From positions 20,009,282 through 20,073,281 of the forward strand of contig NC_064755.1 of the NCBI RefSeq assembly GCF_011397635.1: a stretch of DNA of 64,000 nt. The letters are read 5' to 3'. The notes under the pieces are model-generated. The model had not been told where the DNA came from, did not search any database, and was given only the letters and a program-made list of their open reading frames with translations. The stretch comes from Epinephelus fuscoguttatus. Lineage: Eukaryota > Chordata > Actinopteri > Perciformes > Serranidae. The position numbers were made by a program, and so were the translations under genes. This document shows positions 47,801 to 59,800 of this stretch, piece by piece (positions within the stretch are counted from its first letter, which is position 1; each line of letters opens with the position of its first letter).

Positions 47801-50800
47801 GTCGGAGAAAAGGTCTGATACAGAAACAAAACAACAGAAAGGAGAAAGGTTAAAGACTTATTGGACAGTGGTGCACGACTGATAGCTGGAACTTATATCT
47901 AAAAGTTGCATTACCTAAGTAATGACTGACAGGTGAGGCTGTTTTCGTGACCATTCGATTCAAGACCTGCTCCAGTATCTCGCCTCTGATAGGCTCGTGT
48001 ATCTGAGGAAACACACACCCTCCTCCAGTGAGAAAATACAATATAATCGTGTAGTCAATTTTGGGTAATTTACAAAAAATAACTGTTACCTTAAAGCCCT
48101 GCAAGAGCACCTGTCCTCCCAGCTTACATGCCTGCTGAGTCGGGGTCCGGGCTACGGTTGCAGACCCTTCTGTGGTCTTGCCAAATGGTCCAGGTTTGGG
48201 TCCAAACGCATCCATGAGGCAGAAGCCCAGCTGCACCAGCCCCTGGGTCACATGATCCCAACCAAACACACTGCACAGGCAGAAATGCTGAATTCGTTTT
48301 AAGAATATTAACTACAGATACTGTGTTCATGACAGATGTGAGATGATAAAGTAGTGTATCTTGGCCACCACAGATAACTGCTAATAATATCACATACTGT
48401 TATAATTTGGGCCAAGAAAGTCATATCAAGATATGCCAAGGTGGATTGTTTTGATGCTCTGACCTGTTCTTGACTGTGTCCAGTATCATCTGAGCCACGC
48501 TACAGTGCCCAGGCAGGAGGTCCTGCAGGAACTTTGACCCCTGTTGCAGCTGCTCATCCTTGAAGCTCTTGAGAATTGCCCCCTTCAAAAGGTCAAACAC
48601 CTGATGACAAATCCAAGGAAAGGAGAAAAAATAAATAAATGAACAGAAAAGATTTAAAAAAAAAGGACTCAAATGAGTCATGGTATAAATTTCTCACCTG
48701 CTCCTCATAGCGCTGGATGCGTGCCACTGAGAGCAACAAGGCAACACTGAACGGGCACAGGTCCCCATAAGATGTCTGCAGAGATGCAATTAAAGATTTA
48801 CGGCATACATTACAAATGTAATCAAGCGATCAGAAATAACTTCAGTAACAGACAGTTATATATAACCTTAAAGCTTTTGAGGAATTCTCTCCCCAGTTCG
48901 TGGTCGAGTCGTATAGCAAAGACTATGTGGAGGATAGCAGTTCCCTCCACATGCCTCAACTGGTCCTGGGGAATTGACTGAACCTCTAGATCCAGGCTCC
49001 TGAGAAGAAGAAACAGTGAAAAACAACAATCAGTAAATGGAAAGCGAGCAGAATCATTTAGAGGGAATACAGTTTATTCCACTTGCAGAGTATGAGGCAC
49101 TCACTCTCCGTGTTTCTCCTCCTCTTCCTGGCGTACATCTTGCTCCTTAAAATAACTGATGATTCCATCCAGGACCTGTTTCTTACAACCCTAACAGACA
49201 TAGTACAGGGCAGATACTTAGATCATTAAACAAAGAGGAAAACATGATAAGGCTACCTGTTGCTGTTATTTTTGAAACACACAAACACACCTTTGCAGAT
49301 AAGAGCAGCAGCTGATAAACCAGTGGTGGGATCTCCTGCAGATCCAGCTTGGTGAACATCCTCAGGATTTTCTCCACCAAAAACTGCAGCTCCTCTGATG
49401 ATAAGGGCACATCCCTACAATAAGGCAAAAAACTGCTGACTAATGCTATATGCAAATAAAACATTGTTATATCTTTAAAAAACATTACAACAGCAAAAAA
49501 GACAACAAACATATTATTCTGTAGGTGTCTGCGAATGTGATGGTCTGATCGTCAAAGGTGTTACCTGAACATGGTGGTCAGGTGGATGACACACTGTGGG
49601 TCCCATCTGCATGAATATAAATACAAACATCCTATGACTACTACTGCTGTTTGTTAAAGACCCATATGAAATGGTTTGGGCTGAAATATCTCCTCTCAGT
49701 AAGGGGAGTGTCGATGTCCTCACCTGCTTGAGCAGAGGCTGTTGATCAGCTGTTTCTTGTATTCCTCGCCACTGAGTTCACCTAAAGTAATGATAAAATC
49801 CCAGGCAACCACAAGAGACAGAGATTCACCATATTTTAAAACGTGCACCTTGAAGATTACATCACTAAGTAAGATGCTGAAAGGTACCAAGGCTAGTAAT
49901 CTGCACTCACCTTTTCCATAGGACAAGGCTTCACAGGCTGAGAGGGCAGTGAGCACAGTAGGAAACAGCTCTAGGGATTTCCCACTGCCCATTTTTCCCA
50001 CCTTAATGGCCTCAACAAAAACAGACGCCAGTTTTGCAAGACAGGGTCCGGGTAGTGTGTGAGTCTGTGTATAACATATAAGAGACAAAATGGTAATTAG
50101 ACAGATGTGTTTGTGCCATACTGGACATATCACAAGAGGACACAATATGTTAAGCCAATTCATAAAATGCTAAAACTGATTTGACAACAGCCCTGATGAA
50201 TTAGTGCATGCACTTAAATAATGTTGTTCTAATAAGATAAAGTCATATTTTATCAATACCCAAGGGGGAATACACACATGCACTAAAAGGACCTATACAT
50301 GCATAATATACAGGCGCCCTGAGCAATTTAGGGTTTAGTGCATTACTTAAAAGGCACCTTGACAGTGCCAAGGAGGTAAACTGGCACCTCTCCAGCTACC
50401 AGTCCACACTCCATATTTGGTCCAGACAGAGACTTGACCGATGACCCTTCTGTCTCCCAACACAAGTGCCTATGGACTACTACTGCTAGTGCCATGATAA
50501 CGTATACATTTTCATATATTTTAGTATTGTGTTGATGACATAACAACCCGTGTCTCATATCCTAATACCCAAGAGAGAGAGCTCAAAGCAGCCCTTAGCA
50601 GTGACAGATAATTATCTTTAATTTCTCAAAGACCTATACTTTTGAAGCCTAGCACAACCACAAGCCTGCAAGTTAGAAGACAATATTTTGACTTTTACAT
50701 GTCATTTCTTGTTGCTGCTGCCCTTTCACAGAGGAGTCATTATTATTGATAGAAGCCACTCCGAGTGATACTCTGGTATCATAACCAGGCTTATTCAATT

Positions 50801-51334
50801 TACCTCCAGCATCAGCAGTCCAATGATATCAGCTGCCACCTCAGTCTGAAGGTCCCCAGACTCACACAGTGGGATGCAGTGTTCATAAACGAGAAGTCTA
50901 CGGTTTGACCCTTCAGTGGAAGTGGGTGGAGAGCCTAAAAAAGAGCACACACTTTTACTGCACAAAACACCCTGTGTGACATTAAAACCAATGCAGGTTT
51001 TTTTTAACAACTCTGACGAGTGATATCTTTATCATGATCTGTAACATCACTAACAGCAGACGACACTGTGTACTTACCTTTGAATATGCCTTTAATCATG
51101 CTACCGACCTTCTTTCCCTTCAGTGCGCCATTGGTGATCACAGTGATTAGCTAGAAGCAGATATCAGAGAGGGAAGTGTTTCATGAGCCATCCGACTGGA
51201 TATATGTGGTTAGACAAGTTGACTAATTAATTTAGCATTACCTGGTCATTTGAAAGGGAGGACAGGTACTTTTGAAGTTCAGCGGGATTGTCTCCATCCG
51301 ACAGTGTGACGATTTTATCCATTTCAGCCCTCAT
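41890..51334 (-). CDS. fanci: Fanconi anaemia group I protein
   Basis: Partner of FANCD2 in the ID2 clamp on DNA at interstrand crosslinks. There are 37 coding exons (plus coordinates, 5' to 3'): 51334-51242, 51150-51078, 50934-50804, 50064-49911, 49781-49724, 49606-49565, 49414-49291, 49190-49105, 48999-48867, 48775-48698, 48600-48464, 48270-48090, 48002-47915, 47814-47684, 47602-47532, 47366-47252, 47134-47012, 46831-46763, 46662-46561, 46475-46290, 46143-46022, 45923-45762, 44993-44814, 44706-44540, 44452-44376, 44247-44131, 44052-44001, 43914-43787, 43624-43559, 43443-43347, 43217-43033, 42941-42885, 42805-42746, 42649-42581, 42454-42359, 42200-42099, 41952-41890. Total 3975 nt, 1324 residues (human 1328). 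The monoubiquitination lysine is K522 in VLRKAMF, followed by SQ sites at S555, S558 and S564. An acidic run [12 protein letters not shown] lies mid-protein, and the tail ends in a basic KQKKKKQ. The start could also be the in-frame ATG at 51322 (MDKIVTL), which aligns with the human start. Confidence 0.97.
43690..43785. repeat. Fragment of a common fish repeat in a fanci intron
   Basis: The phrase GGGTTTTTCTGGGAGTTTTT followed by CCTTATCGGCTGTGAGGGTC resembles the tail of a widespread fish retroposon. Family not assigned. Confidence 0.35.
45290..45728. repeat. MITE-like repeat filling a fanci intron
   Basis: The 768-base intron between fanci exons at 44814-44993 and 45762-45923 holds AT-rich sequence with terminal phrases (TTTAAGACATTTTAAGACTT, TAAGGACCTAAAGACACTC) typical of a common fish MITE. 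The related opposite terminus occurs at 39094-39165. Confidence 0.45.
47645..47678. repeat. (GT)n microsatellite
   Basis: GT run with one GCGT interruption, ending six bases before the fanci exon low border at 47684, so on the minus strand it lies just inside the intron after the donor. Confidence 0.9.
50311..50493 (-). mobile_element. tRNA-derived SINE in a fanci intron
   Basis: Minus strand: the head GGCACTAGCAGTAGTAGTCC and a B-box-like GGTCAAGTC about 45 bases on indicate a tRNA-derived promoter. It is followed by the unit GGTAGCTGGAGAGGTGCCAG and AAGGTGCCTTTTAAGTAATG, which I recognise from a teleost SINE. The 3' tail is near 50311. Diverged, old copy. Confidence 0.7.
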
Positions 51335-51660
51335 GATCAACCTGTAGACGCACACAAGCAGCTGGTAAACACACACAGGAAGAAATCTAAGCTGGGTGCC
51401 AACAGTTGCTACTGTAGCTCAATGTTAAATTTGAAATTTACCTCTGATTGTCGACCGTTTAACTTAATTTGATATTGGACATTCAATTACATTCAGCAAA
51501 CTAGTGAACTAGTCCGTGAAAACGCAAAGTCACACCCGCTGTATCTTTGGTAACACTTGAATGCATAATATATAACGAAATTCCCGCCTGCGCACACTTC
51601 CTGTTTTGCTTCGGGGTTGCCACGTTCGATTCAAAGCTTCCCACAATTACAGAATTAGAT
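51335..51660 (-). promoter_or_regulatory. fanci 5' untranslated region and promoter
   Basis: The first coding exon begins at 51341 after an acceptor (GTCTACAG), so a noncoding first exon lies upstream, probably near 51480-51560. A consensus ETS site (CAGGAAGT on the minus strand, 51603-51596) sits in a CpG-containing block, as is common for housekeeping DNA-repair genes. The start site is not fixed. Confidence 0.45.
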
Positions 51661-52102
51661 AACACCGAGTATGTACTATTTCATTACACTGTAAAATACG
51701 TATGATAACACAACATGTTAGTTAGAACAACGAGGAGTTATCCAAAGCTCGTAACATAATGCTGTATCCGTTTAACTACCAGGCAAACTATAAAATGCAG
51801 TACGAAAAACTTGATATCTACAGACCTGTCAACTCTAATCACAAGGCACGCCTACAGACGTAGCCTGTGCTGGGTTGCCAGATTTGGCTATGCTTCTTGA
51901 TTTTGAGGCCGGATGGGCTTGGGTTTGTACCAAGTTTGGGTTTGGCCGACATTTGTTCACCACTCTCTGGTAGTGTTCAGTAATTATCGGGAGACAATAC
52001 GCCGTGTATATTTTTTTACAACATTGAATACACAACAATTTGCCATGATCAATCACCGGAGTGGCCCTTTAAGTAGTCCCACGTAGAAGAGTATGTTATG
52101 TC
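51661..52102. other. Spacer between fanci and the tRNA gene
   Basis: I see no gene or recognised repeat here. 51880-51960 carries repeated TTTGG(C/G) words (GATTTGGCTA, AAGTTTGGGTTTGGCC). Confidence 0.4.
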
Positions 52103-52175
52103 GGGCCAGTGGCGCAATGGATAACGCGTCTGACTACGGATCAGAAGATTCTAGGTTCGACTCCTGGCTGGCTCG
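52103..52175 (+). tRNA. tRNA-Arg (anticodon ACG)
   Basis: Full 73-base cloverleaf: acceptor GGGCCAG pairs with CTGGCTC (one G-T pair), discriminator G. The anticodon loop CTACGGA gives ACG (I34 after editing, reading CGT/CGC/CGA). A box TGGCGCAATGG and B box GGTTCGACTCC are intact, and TTTT follows at about 52183. No intron. It shares the anticodon-arm sequence ATCAGAAGATT with the Arg(TCG) gene at 33.1 kb. Confidence 0.97.
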
Positions 52176-53400
52176 AATATCTTTTCTTGCATTTTAGTTT
52201 CAGAAGAAGGTATACATGATCTGAAACTAATAGCATGTATGGGCCGACAAACATATTTGTAAGGCAGATATATACAAACACAAATATATGTCCCCATATA
52301 TGCATACATACACATACTTACACTTACATAACATATACCACCAAACACATGCTTACATCCATGTATACTGAGGTAGACTACAAACCCACGTTCGTCCACG
52401 TCCAAACTTCAATGCTCTCCATTTCTTACCAATCAAATAAATCCCTCCATCCATTTTTTAACTAAGGAGGCCTCTTCTCTATTTTCTGCATTTCTTACCA
52501 ATTCCAAAAAAAAAAAAAAATGGCTGTTCATTTTTAACCAATCACAGGAGACCATCCTCTTCATTTCTCACCAATCAAAAAAATCTTGACAAGCGGTCAT
52601 CTCTGCATTTTTCAAGGTAAATAAATCAAAAGTTACTCATTTTTCTATTGTTGTGTCATTACCAGCACATCTTGTCAAACCTGTCAAATGCTGATTTGAA
52701 CAATTTATTTTTTTGCTGCGATCTAAAGTTTTGGTTCACTTTGCTAGCAGTGAATATAAGAATGTGGGTTTACATTACTGTAAATGTGATGTGTACAGTA
52801 ACTACATATAGTAATGCTGTCAGTTGTTAGCTTTAAAATGGTACGATGCTATACAAACCACAATGAAAGTGTCTGAGAGTTTAACCCATTCTTAGTTGAG
52901 TGAGAGATAAACAGACACCCATCAGCTACAGCTCAGAATCTCCAAGACTCAACCATTTCAGTGCATGGCTGAGAATGCACTGGGGTATGCTGGGTATGTA
53001 GCTGCATGAGTGCCATAGGAATCAGGAATGATTCAGATAACAATCTCATTAACAAAGACGCTTCCAGAGGTACATTTTGCACTATCCAGAGGGCCGACAT
53101 GCCATTCAGGTCAACACAGAGGCAAGATCCTCCAGAGGCTACTATAGAGCCAACCTGCCACTGCTGCCATCTCCTCACAACTATCCTCAGTGCCTACTGT
53201 ATATCCTTGCTGTGATCAACGTTGATAGGGAAAGGCAAGTCTCAGCTGACTGACAGGCAGTCAAGAAGCTTTTTTCGCTACAAAAGTTTCAGCAACTAGA
53301 AAATGGATATGTGTAACACTGAGCTGTATATGTTTTCATATTTTTTATCTATTCTGTTTTTATATCGTTCTTGTTAAGCTGTTCCTACTCTGTCCGCAGA
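52176..53400. other. Intergenic, no gene recognised
   Basis: Repeated phrases TTTCTTACCAAT and TTTCTCACCAATCAAA occur at about 52420-52580, with a short A run at 52507-52520. The stretch 52930-53215 has a shadow reading frame but no family similarity. Confidence 0.4.
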
Positions 53401-55380
53401 TGGATCCATCACCACAACCACTTTTGTTGGACACAGCGGAGCTGGAAGCTTTGGCTGGCAACTCAACGGATGGAGTCAGACATAGCCTGTATGTATTTTT
53501 ATGAAATACTTACACTCTCTTGCAAGCTTTCTTTCTCTCTCACACACTCGCACACTTCTCTTATATCTGTTATATCTGTCATAACATGAGACATGATTAC
53601 AATCTTGAATATGATTTGAATTTAGTATATATACACATGTATTTTCTTTTCTCTTACTACTCTGCATCTGAATATCTTGCCCATGAGAACTGCTAAAGAA
53701 AGGTCATCAGCTGGAGCCACAACATTGTCTCCCAGCTGGACATTGGCAACTCTATCCAGTTCCCATGTCTGCTGCAGTCCATGAGCTGGGGTGTGACATG
53801 CAGGTTGTGCGCCTGATGTGTCAGTGAGGTTTGGGAAACAGCAGCAGCCAGCTTCAAAAGCAGCATGCAGAGAGCTGGTTTAAGAAACAAACTCACTGAG
53901 TTCAAAGGAGTTGTGTGTATTATCTCCTCTGGGCTGATTTCACCAGTCCTGCTGGGGGATTTGCCAGCTGTGTCTGCAGTGCCAAAACATCACTGGGTGA
54001 CGCAGGTATTTGCCCAGGTTGTCGTCTCAGTCTTTGGCTAGGTCATCAAGATGGGCTCAACCAAGAAAACTGTGAGGAAGCTTGCATGTCACACCTGGTT
54101 TACAGCTGCTTAGGCCACCCACATCGCTAATATGCAAGGGTCATTATGTCTGTGCCTACACAAGTGAGGGATGGGGTCTGATGATATCCTATTAGCGGAC
54201 CGTGACTGCTGTGGCAGCTCACTTCATAAGATCTTCAGTGCATGAACATCCAATTGGATATCTGGCCATCAGCTGCACGGTGACTCACGTGCTCTCTACA
54301 CCAGCTTCATGACCCAACTCACTCGCTGCATCCAATCTGTGTGGAATGAGAGTGACCTGCAGCGACTCAGGGCAGCCAAGCAGGCGGAGCTGGAATCAAG
54401 AAGAAAGCAGATGTGACACGTGACACCACATCACTGTGGCAGAGATCTGCATCACTCATTCAGGAAGGCAGGGAGATTGAAGTCATCCTCAAGGAGTTCA
54501 CTGAGTCATGTGATAGGAAGAGGAGTTGAAACACTCACTGTGTGCCTCTGATCAACTCTGCAAGGATGGCGGGAATCTGAAAGTCCCAGCACAAACACAT
54601 TCCCTTCCTCCATGACTCTCAGAGTTTCCAGTTGTACACACAAACTGAGACACTGAAGAAGGGTGCTCATGTGCTTCCAACATACAGAGAATTTTCATTT
54701 GCAAATGAACAGATTCTTCCCAGGTATTTTTTAAAAATGTATTTGCATGCACAAACCCACTATGCAAATATTTAATATTTTTCAGGAACCCTAGTGAGTG
54801 ACATGTTTTTCCAGGCACAACGATTGGTGGTTTTGCCAGGTGAAATAAGGACAGGACCATGACAGCAAAGGGTCCCACTCATACTGTGGCCTTCTTAGTC
54901 ATGCTGCCAATCAGCTGTCAGAGGAGGTTAACACTGGCAGTGTAGCCTACACAGCCACATGAAAATATATCAGTTTACATGTAGTGAAGTATTATTGTGG
55001 TAAATTATTGCTTTTAATAGATTTTAGGCAGGTACATATTCCTGCAAGTCACTTACGATGCTTTTTTTTGTTATTTTAGATGAGCTTATAGGTAGTACTG
55101 AATACCTGTACAGCCAAAACAGTGCTGTGATGGAGGACTTCATTTGGCCGTCACTACACTCAGATAGATGACATCACTGCTGCAGAGGGGTAGTCTTGTT
55201 TGGAGCCATATGACAGGGAAGATACAACTGTTCCCACCCTAGACACAATATGGACCCCACAACAGTGCACCCCATCAGCCCCTACCTCATCAAATAAGCC
55301 TCCAATGCTGCCCACAACAACACTACGCCATCTGCACCCACAGCACTGCCTGTGACTGCATCCCTATAACCAACTGTTTT
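53401..55380 (+). pseudogene. Decayed copy of a multi-copy transposase-like fish family
   Basis: Short stretches in changing frames follow, in order, the landmarks of a large teleost family of uncharacterised, zinc-binding, nuclease-like (DDE-type) proteins (DUF6729-like as I recall it): HELGCDMQVVRLMC near 53780, KMGSTKKTVRKLAC near 54050, a DRDCC-like block near 54200, LYTSFMTQLTRCIQSVWNES near 54300, DLQRLRAAKQAEL near 54355, and ENFHLQMNRFFPG near 54690-54725. The last is a DELIGSTEYLYSQNS block at 55080-55110. The copy carries many stops and shifts and is not a gene. I treat it as a dead DNA-transposon-type element; no terminal repeats were identified. Confidence 0.6.
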
Positions 55381-56750
55381 ACTTTTTCCACTGTGCAGTG
55401 GTAAGTTTGAACAGAATTGGTAAAAGATGCCAATAACTGTCATTTATATTGACATATAAATTAATATATAAATAAATATTACCTGTTCATTCATGTTCTC
55501 TCTCTCTTTCCTTTCATTTGCTCTGATTTAGCCCACTACTATACTATACTATCCATATATGTAAAGATAAAATATAGAAGAGCACTAATTAACAAAATCT
55601 TCCAACACTGAACACATGCTACACGAGTTAAGCAGGATTTATACATGTGCGTCAGCTCAATGTAGAGCCTACGCCGTAGCCTACACACAAGGCCAATGTC
55701 ATTGTCAGCATTTATACTTGTGCAGTGGTGTCTGTGTCACTCTGCAGTAACACCTCCAAAACACTAGTGGGCAGCAAGGTTTCTGTGAAGTTTAGTTGAT
55801 TCAAAAGACACGTTAAACATGACCTAACAGTGACAATTTCAAACAGAAGCACACAAATCAGCTTCACTATAACTCGCAGAATTCACAGACAAAGCACTTG
55901 AATTTTGCTGGACACATTTCCCCACAAATACAACATGCTAATGTTTTTAGCACAAGCCTATGGCATTTTACATTGTATAAATTAACTTAGTGGCTAGCTG
56001 TTTTTTTTTCCTGTGCACTCTTTCTTTCTTTCTTTCTTTTTTTGCAAAGAGTTGTTTTTATTAACAGACACTATTGTTCTATTTTCACAAACATGCCAGG
56101 TTTCCATTCATGCATTTGAAAATATTATTTTAAAAAGAAAAAATAAAAGTAAAAGGAAAAAGATACTTCTCCAAAAATATATAGAGGCAAAAAAAAAAAA
56201 CAACCAAAAAACCCCACAAACATACAAAAAAAATATTTAAATTAAATTCAAGGATACTATTCCTTTAATATATACAGAGAGGATGTACTAAACCTAAATC
56301 TTAGGACATTTTGACGCAGAAATATACGTTAATTAATTCACGAATGGATCAGGTTGTTTAGCATCAACCCCCCACCTCTATGGTTCTCAATTTGCTGTCA
56401 TTTAGGCTATATGAATATGACAGACTATATAACGAAATCAACATTAAAATTTAAGTTAAGGTTGGTCCTGGAAGCATCACATCCCTGTGATTCACACTCA
56501 TTAGTGCAGTAGTCCATAATTGTAGTCCTTTTGATAGATATTTCTCAACCAGGAGAGAAAGTGTGCATGACACCCTTGACCTATCATAAATGAAGCACTG
56601 ATACAAGTGATGGAAGCACCCATCTACAATAGAGGGGTTATGAGACCCGGCACGCCCCTTTCAGACCTATTCTTCTTCCTTAAACTACGTAATAATAACA
56701 GTGTGCATAATGCATACGCTCAGGTAGGACGGACAGCAGAGGAGGAAGGC
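55381..56750. other. Intergenic, no gene recognised
   Basis: AT-rich. A (CTTT)n run lies at 56023-56041, A-rich runs at 56120-56230. The phrase TATACATGTGCGTCAGCTCAATGTAGAGCC at about 55640-55670 and the phrase TTTATACTTGTGCAGTGG at 55712-55729 suggest a diverged repeat. Confidence 0.35.
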
Positions 56751-56894
56751 TGCTACGTTCTGTACGTGCGCGTGTGTTTTGTGACGTCGGAAGAAATGTT
56801 TCTGCCCATGCTCACAAGGACAGGAGGAGATCAGCCACACTGCAGCTGATAGATATGTTGTAGTGATGTAATGTTGCCTGTTTGGTGACTACGG
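56751..56894 (+). promoter_or_regulatory. fbxo31 promoter region
   Basis: A CpG cluster with a CRE-like TGACGTC at 56782-56788 is fused to an ETS-like CGGAAG (56788-56793), about 100 bases upstream of the start codon. No TATA box is seen. The start site is not determined. Confidence 0.5.
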
Positions 56895-59800
56895 ATGGCT
56901 GTCTGTGCCAGGCTCTGCGGAGTGGGTCAGTCGCGGAGGTGCAGGAGGCGGCAGCGGCATAACCAGCAGGATCAGGGCAGCGATTCTGACATGGACGAGG
57001 AAGAAGAGGAACGGATCGTGGGTCAGAGGCAAGGCGACGTCGGCGGCGGCGGCGGCGGAGGCCAGGAGAGCGGCGTCGCCACTGCAGGGCCGAGTGACGC
57101 TTGTGAATATGGCAGCGGTCATGTCAACAGAGGAGGCTCTCTGGATCGCACCAGCACGGGACCTCCACACCCGCAGTCATTATTGGAGTTACCGCCGGAG
57201 CTCCTGGTGGAGATCTTCTCACTGCTGCCCGGAACAGCGCTACCAAATGTTGCCCACGTCTGCAAGAAATTCAGACAGATCCTCAACACTGAAACCATCT
57301 GGAGACGGCGGTGCATGGAAGGTAAATATAGAGATAATACACACGTTAACGTGCTAAATAAAGCGTTGAGTCATAATATCACGTGTCGATCAGACTGTAT
57401 GAGGTGCCTTCTTGTCGACAAGTTATTTGTGTCAGGCTCGGTGCCCAGCTCTGCTTCCTCGGAAATGCGTTTCCTTAAAAGCATTTCTATTGATCTGTAC
57501 GGGAACCCTGAAGGAAATTACTGTTAACCCAGTCACTGCGTCTCTAGTCACTGCTGTACTACAGAGGAGGCCTCTGACTGTTATTAGGCCCCTGTCAGCC
57601 ATTCTGTGCAGCTGATAAGACTGGTGATGCAGGGTCGGACCTAACACTGTGGGGGCCCTGAGCCTTATTGTGACCACCACCACCACCACCACCCCATGCT
57701 GTTAGTCAGGGGACTGTGCTTTTGCAGGTTGGAACAAATATGTCTCATAATATGTACATAATTAGACATAATAATACTATATAAAAATATAAAGACACAC
57801 TGCTGAAAAAATTAGGCAGTTAATGAAAAATAATACATTTTATATTATGATATAAATTGTGATATAATCCCTTCTGGTAAATCAAATTAGAAGTTGTGAA
57901 TGGATAAGCTGAGGAGGGCCAATCGATAGGCTACAGCATAGTATCACAATATTTTGTGTGGCAATATTGTATCAATACACAGACGTTAAGTATGGATTTT
58001 TTATGATAAATAAATTATTAATATTGCAAATACAAATTAACTTTTGGTAGCCTACAAGAAGAATAAAATCAATTACTTTTTCAGCCCACTAGACACAAAT
58101 CACTGCAATAAAAGGATTGTAGGGCTGCAACGATTAGTTGACTAATCGACTATTAAAATAATCTGTGACTATTTGAGTAGTTGACTAATTGGTTTGAGTA
58201 GTTTTTCATAGAAAAATACCATAAAAGTACCCCAAAATAATCTTATTGTAGCTTCATACAAATATTGGCAGCTTTACACACGACGGTGAACTAAAACCCT
58301 TTGGCGTGAGTACGAAACAAAACATTAGATGACATAATTTTGGGATTTGGGAGAGACACATTTTTCGATAAAACGATTAGTCAGCGAATGGAAGAAATAA
58401 TCGACAGATTAGTCGACAATGAAAATAATCGTTAGCTCTAGCTCTAAAGGATTGAAATGAGATGAACAGACTGAAAACTTTATCATATTAGACAAAGTTG
58501 CAGTTATTATTTTGCAGTTGAAAAAACGGTAATAAATTGCAATATATCACAAAATATTTTATTGCCATACTTGCCATAACATTGTATTGTGACCTAAGTA
58601 TCATGATACTTGTTTTTTTTTTTTTTTTTTTTTTGGTTGCTGTTGTTCTCTGTAAAGCATCTTTGAGTATCCTAAAAAGCACTATATAAATCTAGTGTAT
58701 TATTATTACTGTTATTACATCGTTTCTTGTGATTCCTACTCCTATTAACGCTTAAAATAACCAAACAAAAATAGCAGTTTTGCCCATTGATGTGCAACAT
58801 TGCCCACAACAGCCAACTACACTCGGAGATATTAAACACATAGATACCATGATATGAATTATATAGTGAAATCTCAAATAGTAGACAAATTTATATTGAC
58901 ATATCGCCCAGCCATGCTTGAAGTAGTTTATACAAAAAATACTAAACATTTGCGGACCCCAGCTCCTCCAGTTTCATAACATTACAAAGTGAATTTTGAA
59001 TATTTGTTTCTGAATGTCAAACAAAAGTAGGTAACCTCAAGATACTGTTTTAGGCTCGTGTAACAGATATTTGTCATTTGATTTCATGTCATGTTATAGA
59101 TTAAACGATTAATCTAATGATTGGAAGGATACTTGGTAGATTATTTGATACTAGAACCAGCTGCAGAGTGAGTTTTGAGTTTCTGTTCATGACATTTTAG
59201 GGATTTAAGGCCACTGTTTTGTATAGTAAGAGAAAAGGGAAGTGAGAGAACCTCAGACTGTGAGATAATAGTAGTGGCCTTAGGAATGTTGTGTTCTGAA
59301 AAGTTGCACAATAACCAGCATTCCAAGTGAGGTAGGAAGCCACTTTTTGTGCGGTGCAGAAAAACAGCAATCAAGTATATTTAAAACCACTGAAATCAAA
59401 GAATTGGACAAAAAGAAAGCAGTTACAGTGAAGACAGCCAGTCTGTCTGTGTCTAAACTGCAAACTGAACCTTTCACTCTAAACTTAAGACTTTGCCACT
59501 GTTTATAGTTCTGATCTCACTGTAAATCTGTCATAATACTTCAATATCTATTGTGAATTAAGTAAATATGGAGATAATTGATCGCAGTGTTTAAAAATCT
59601 GTCTGTGTAACCATTCCTATTGCCAATAGTAATGCAGATATTTAGCATGAATAGCCTCAGTTAATCAAATGTAATGTTAATCCGTCTTCTGTTTAATGTG
59701 ATTCCTCTTTGCAGAGTTCGGTATGAAGGATGATCTGAGGAAGATGGAAGTGGGAGGAGTATCTAGCCGGGATCTCTATGTTAAACGTAAGTTTGGCTGC

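Noticed and set aside
56905-57357. 150-codon open frame overlapping fbxo31 exon 1 in another frame
   Set aside because: It is a shadow of the GC-rich first exon (alanine, serine and arginine runs), crosses the donor at 57322, and has no family resemblance.
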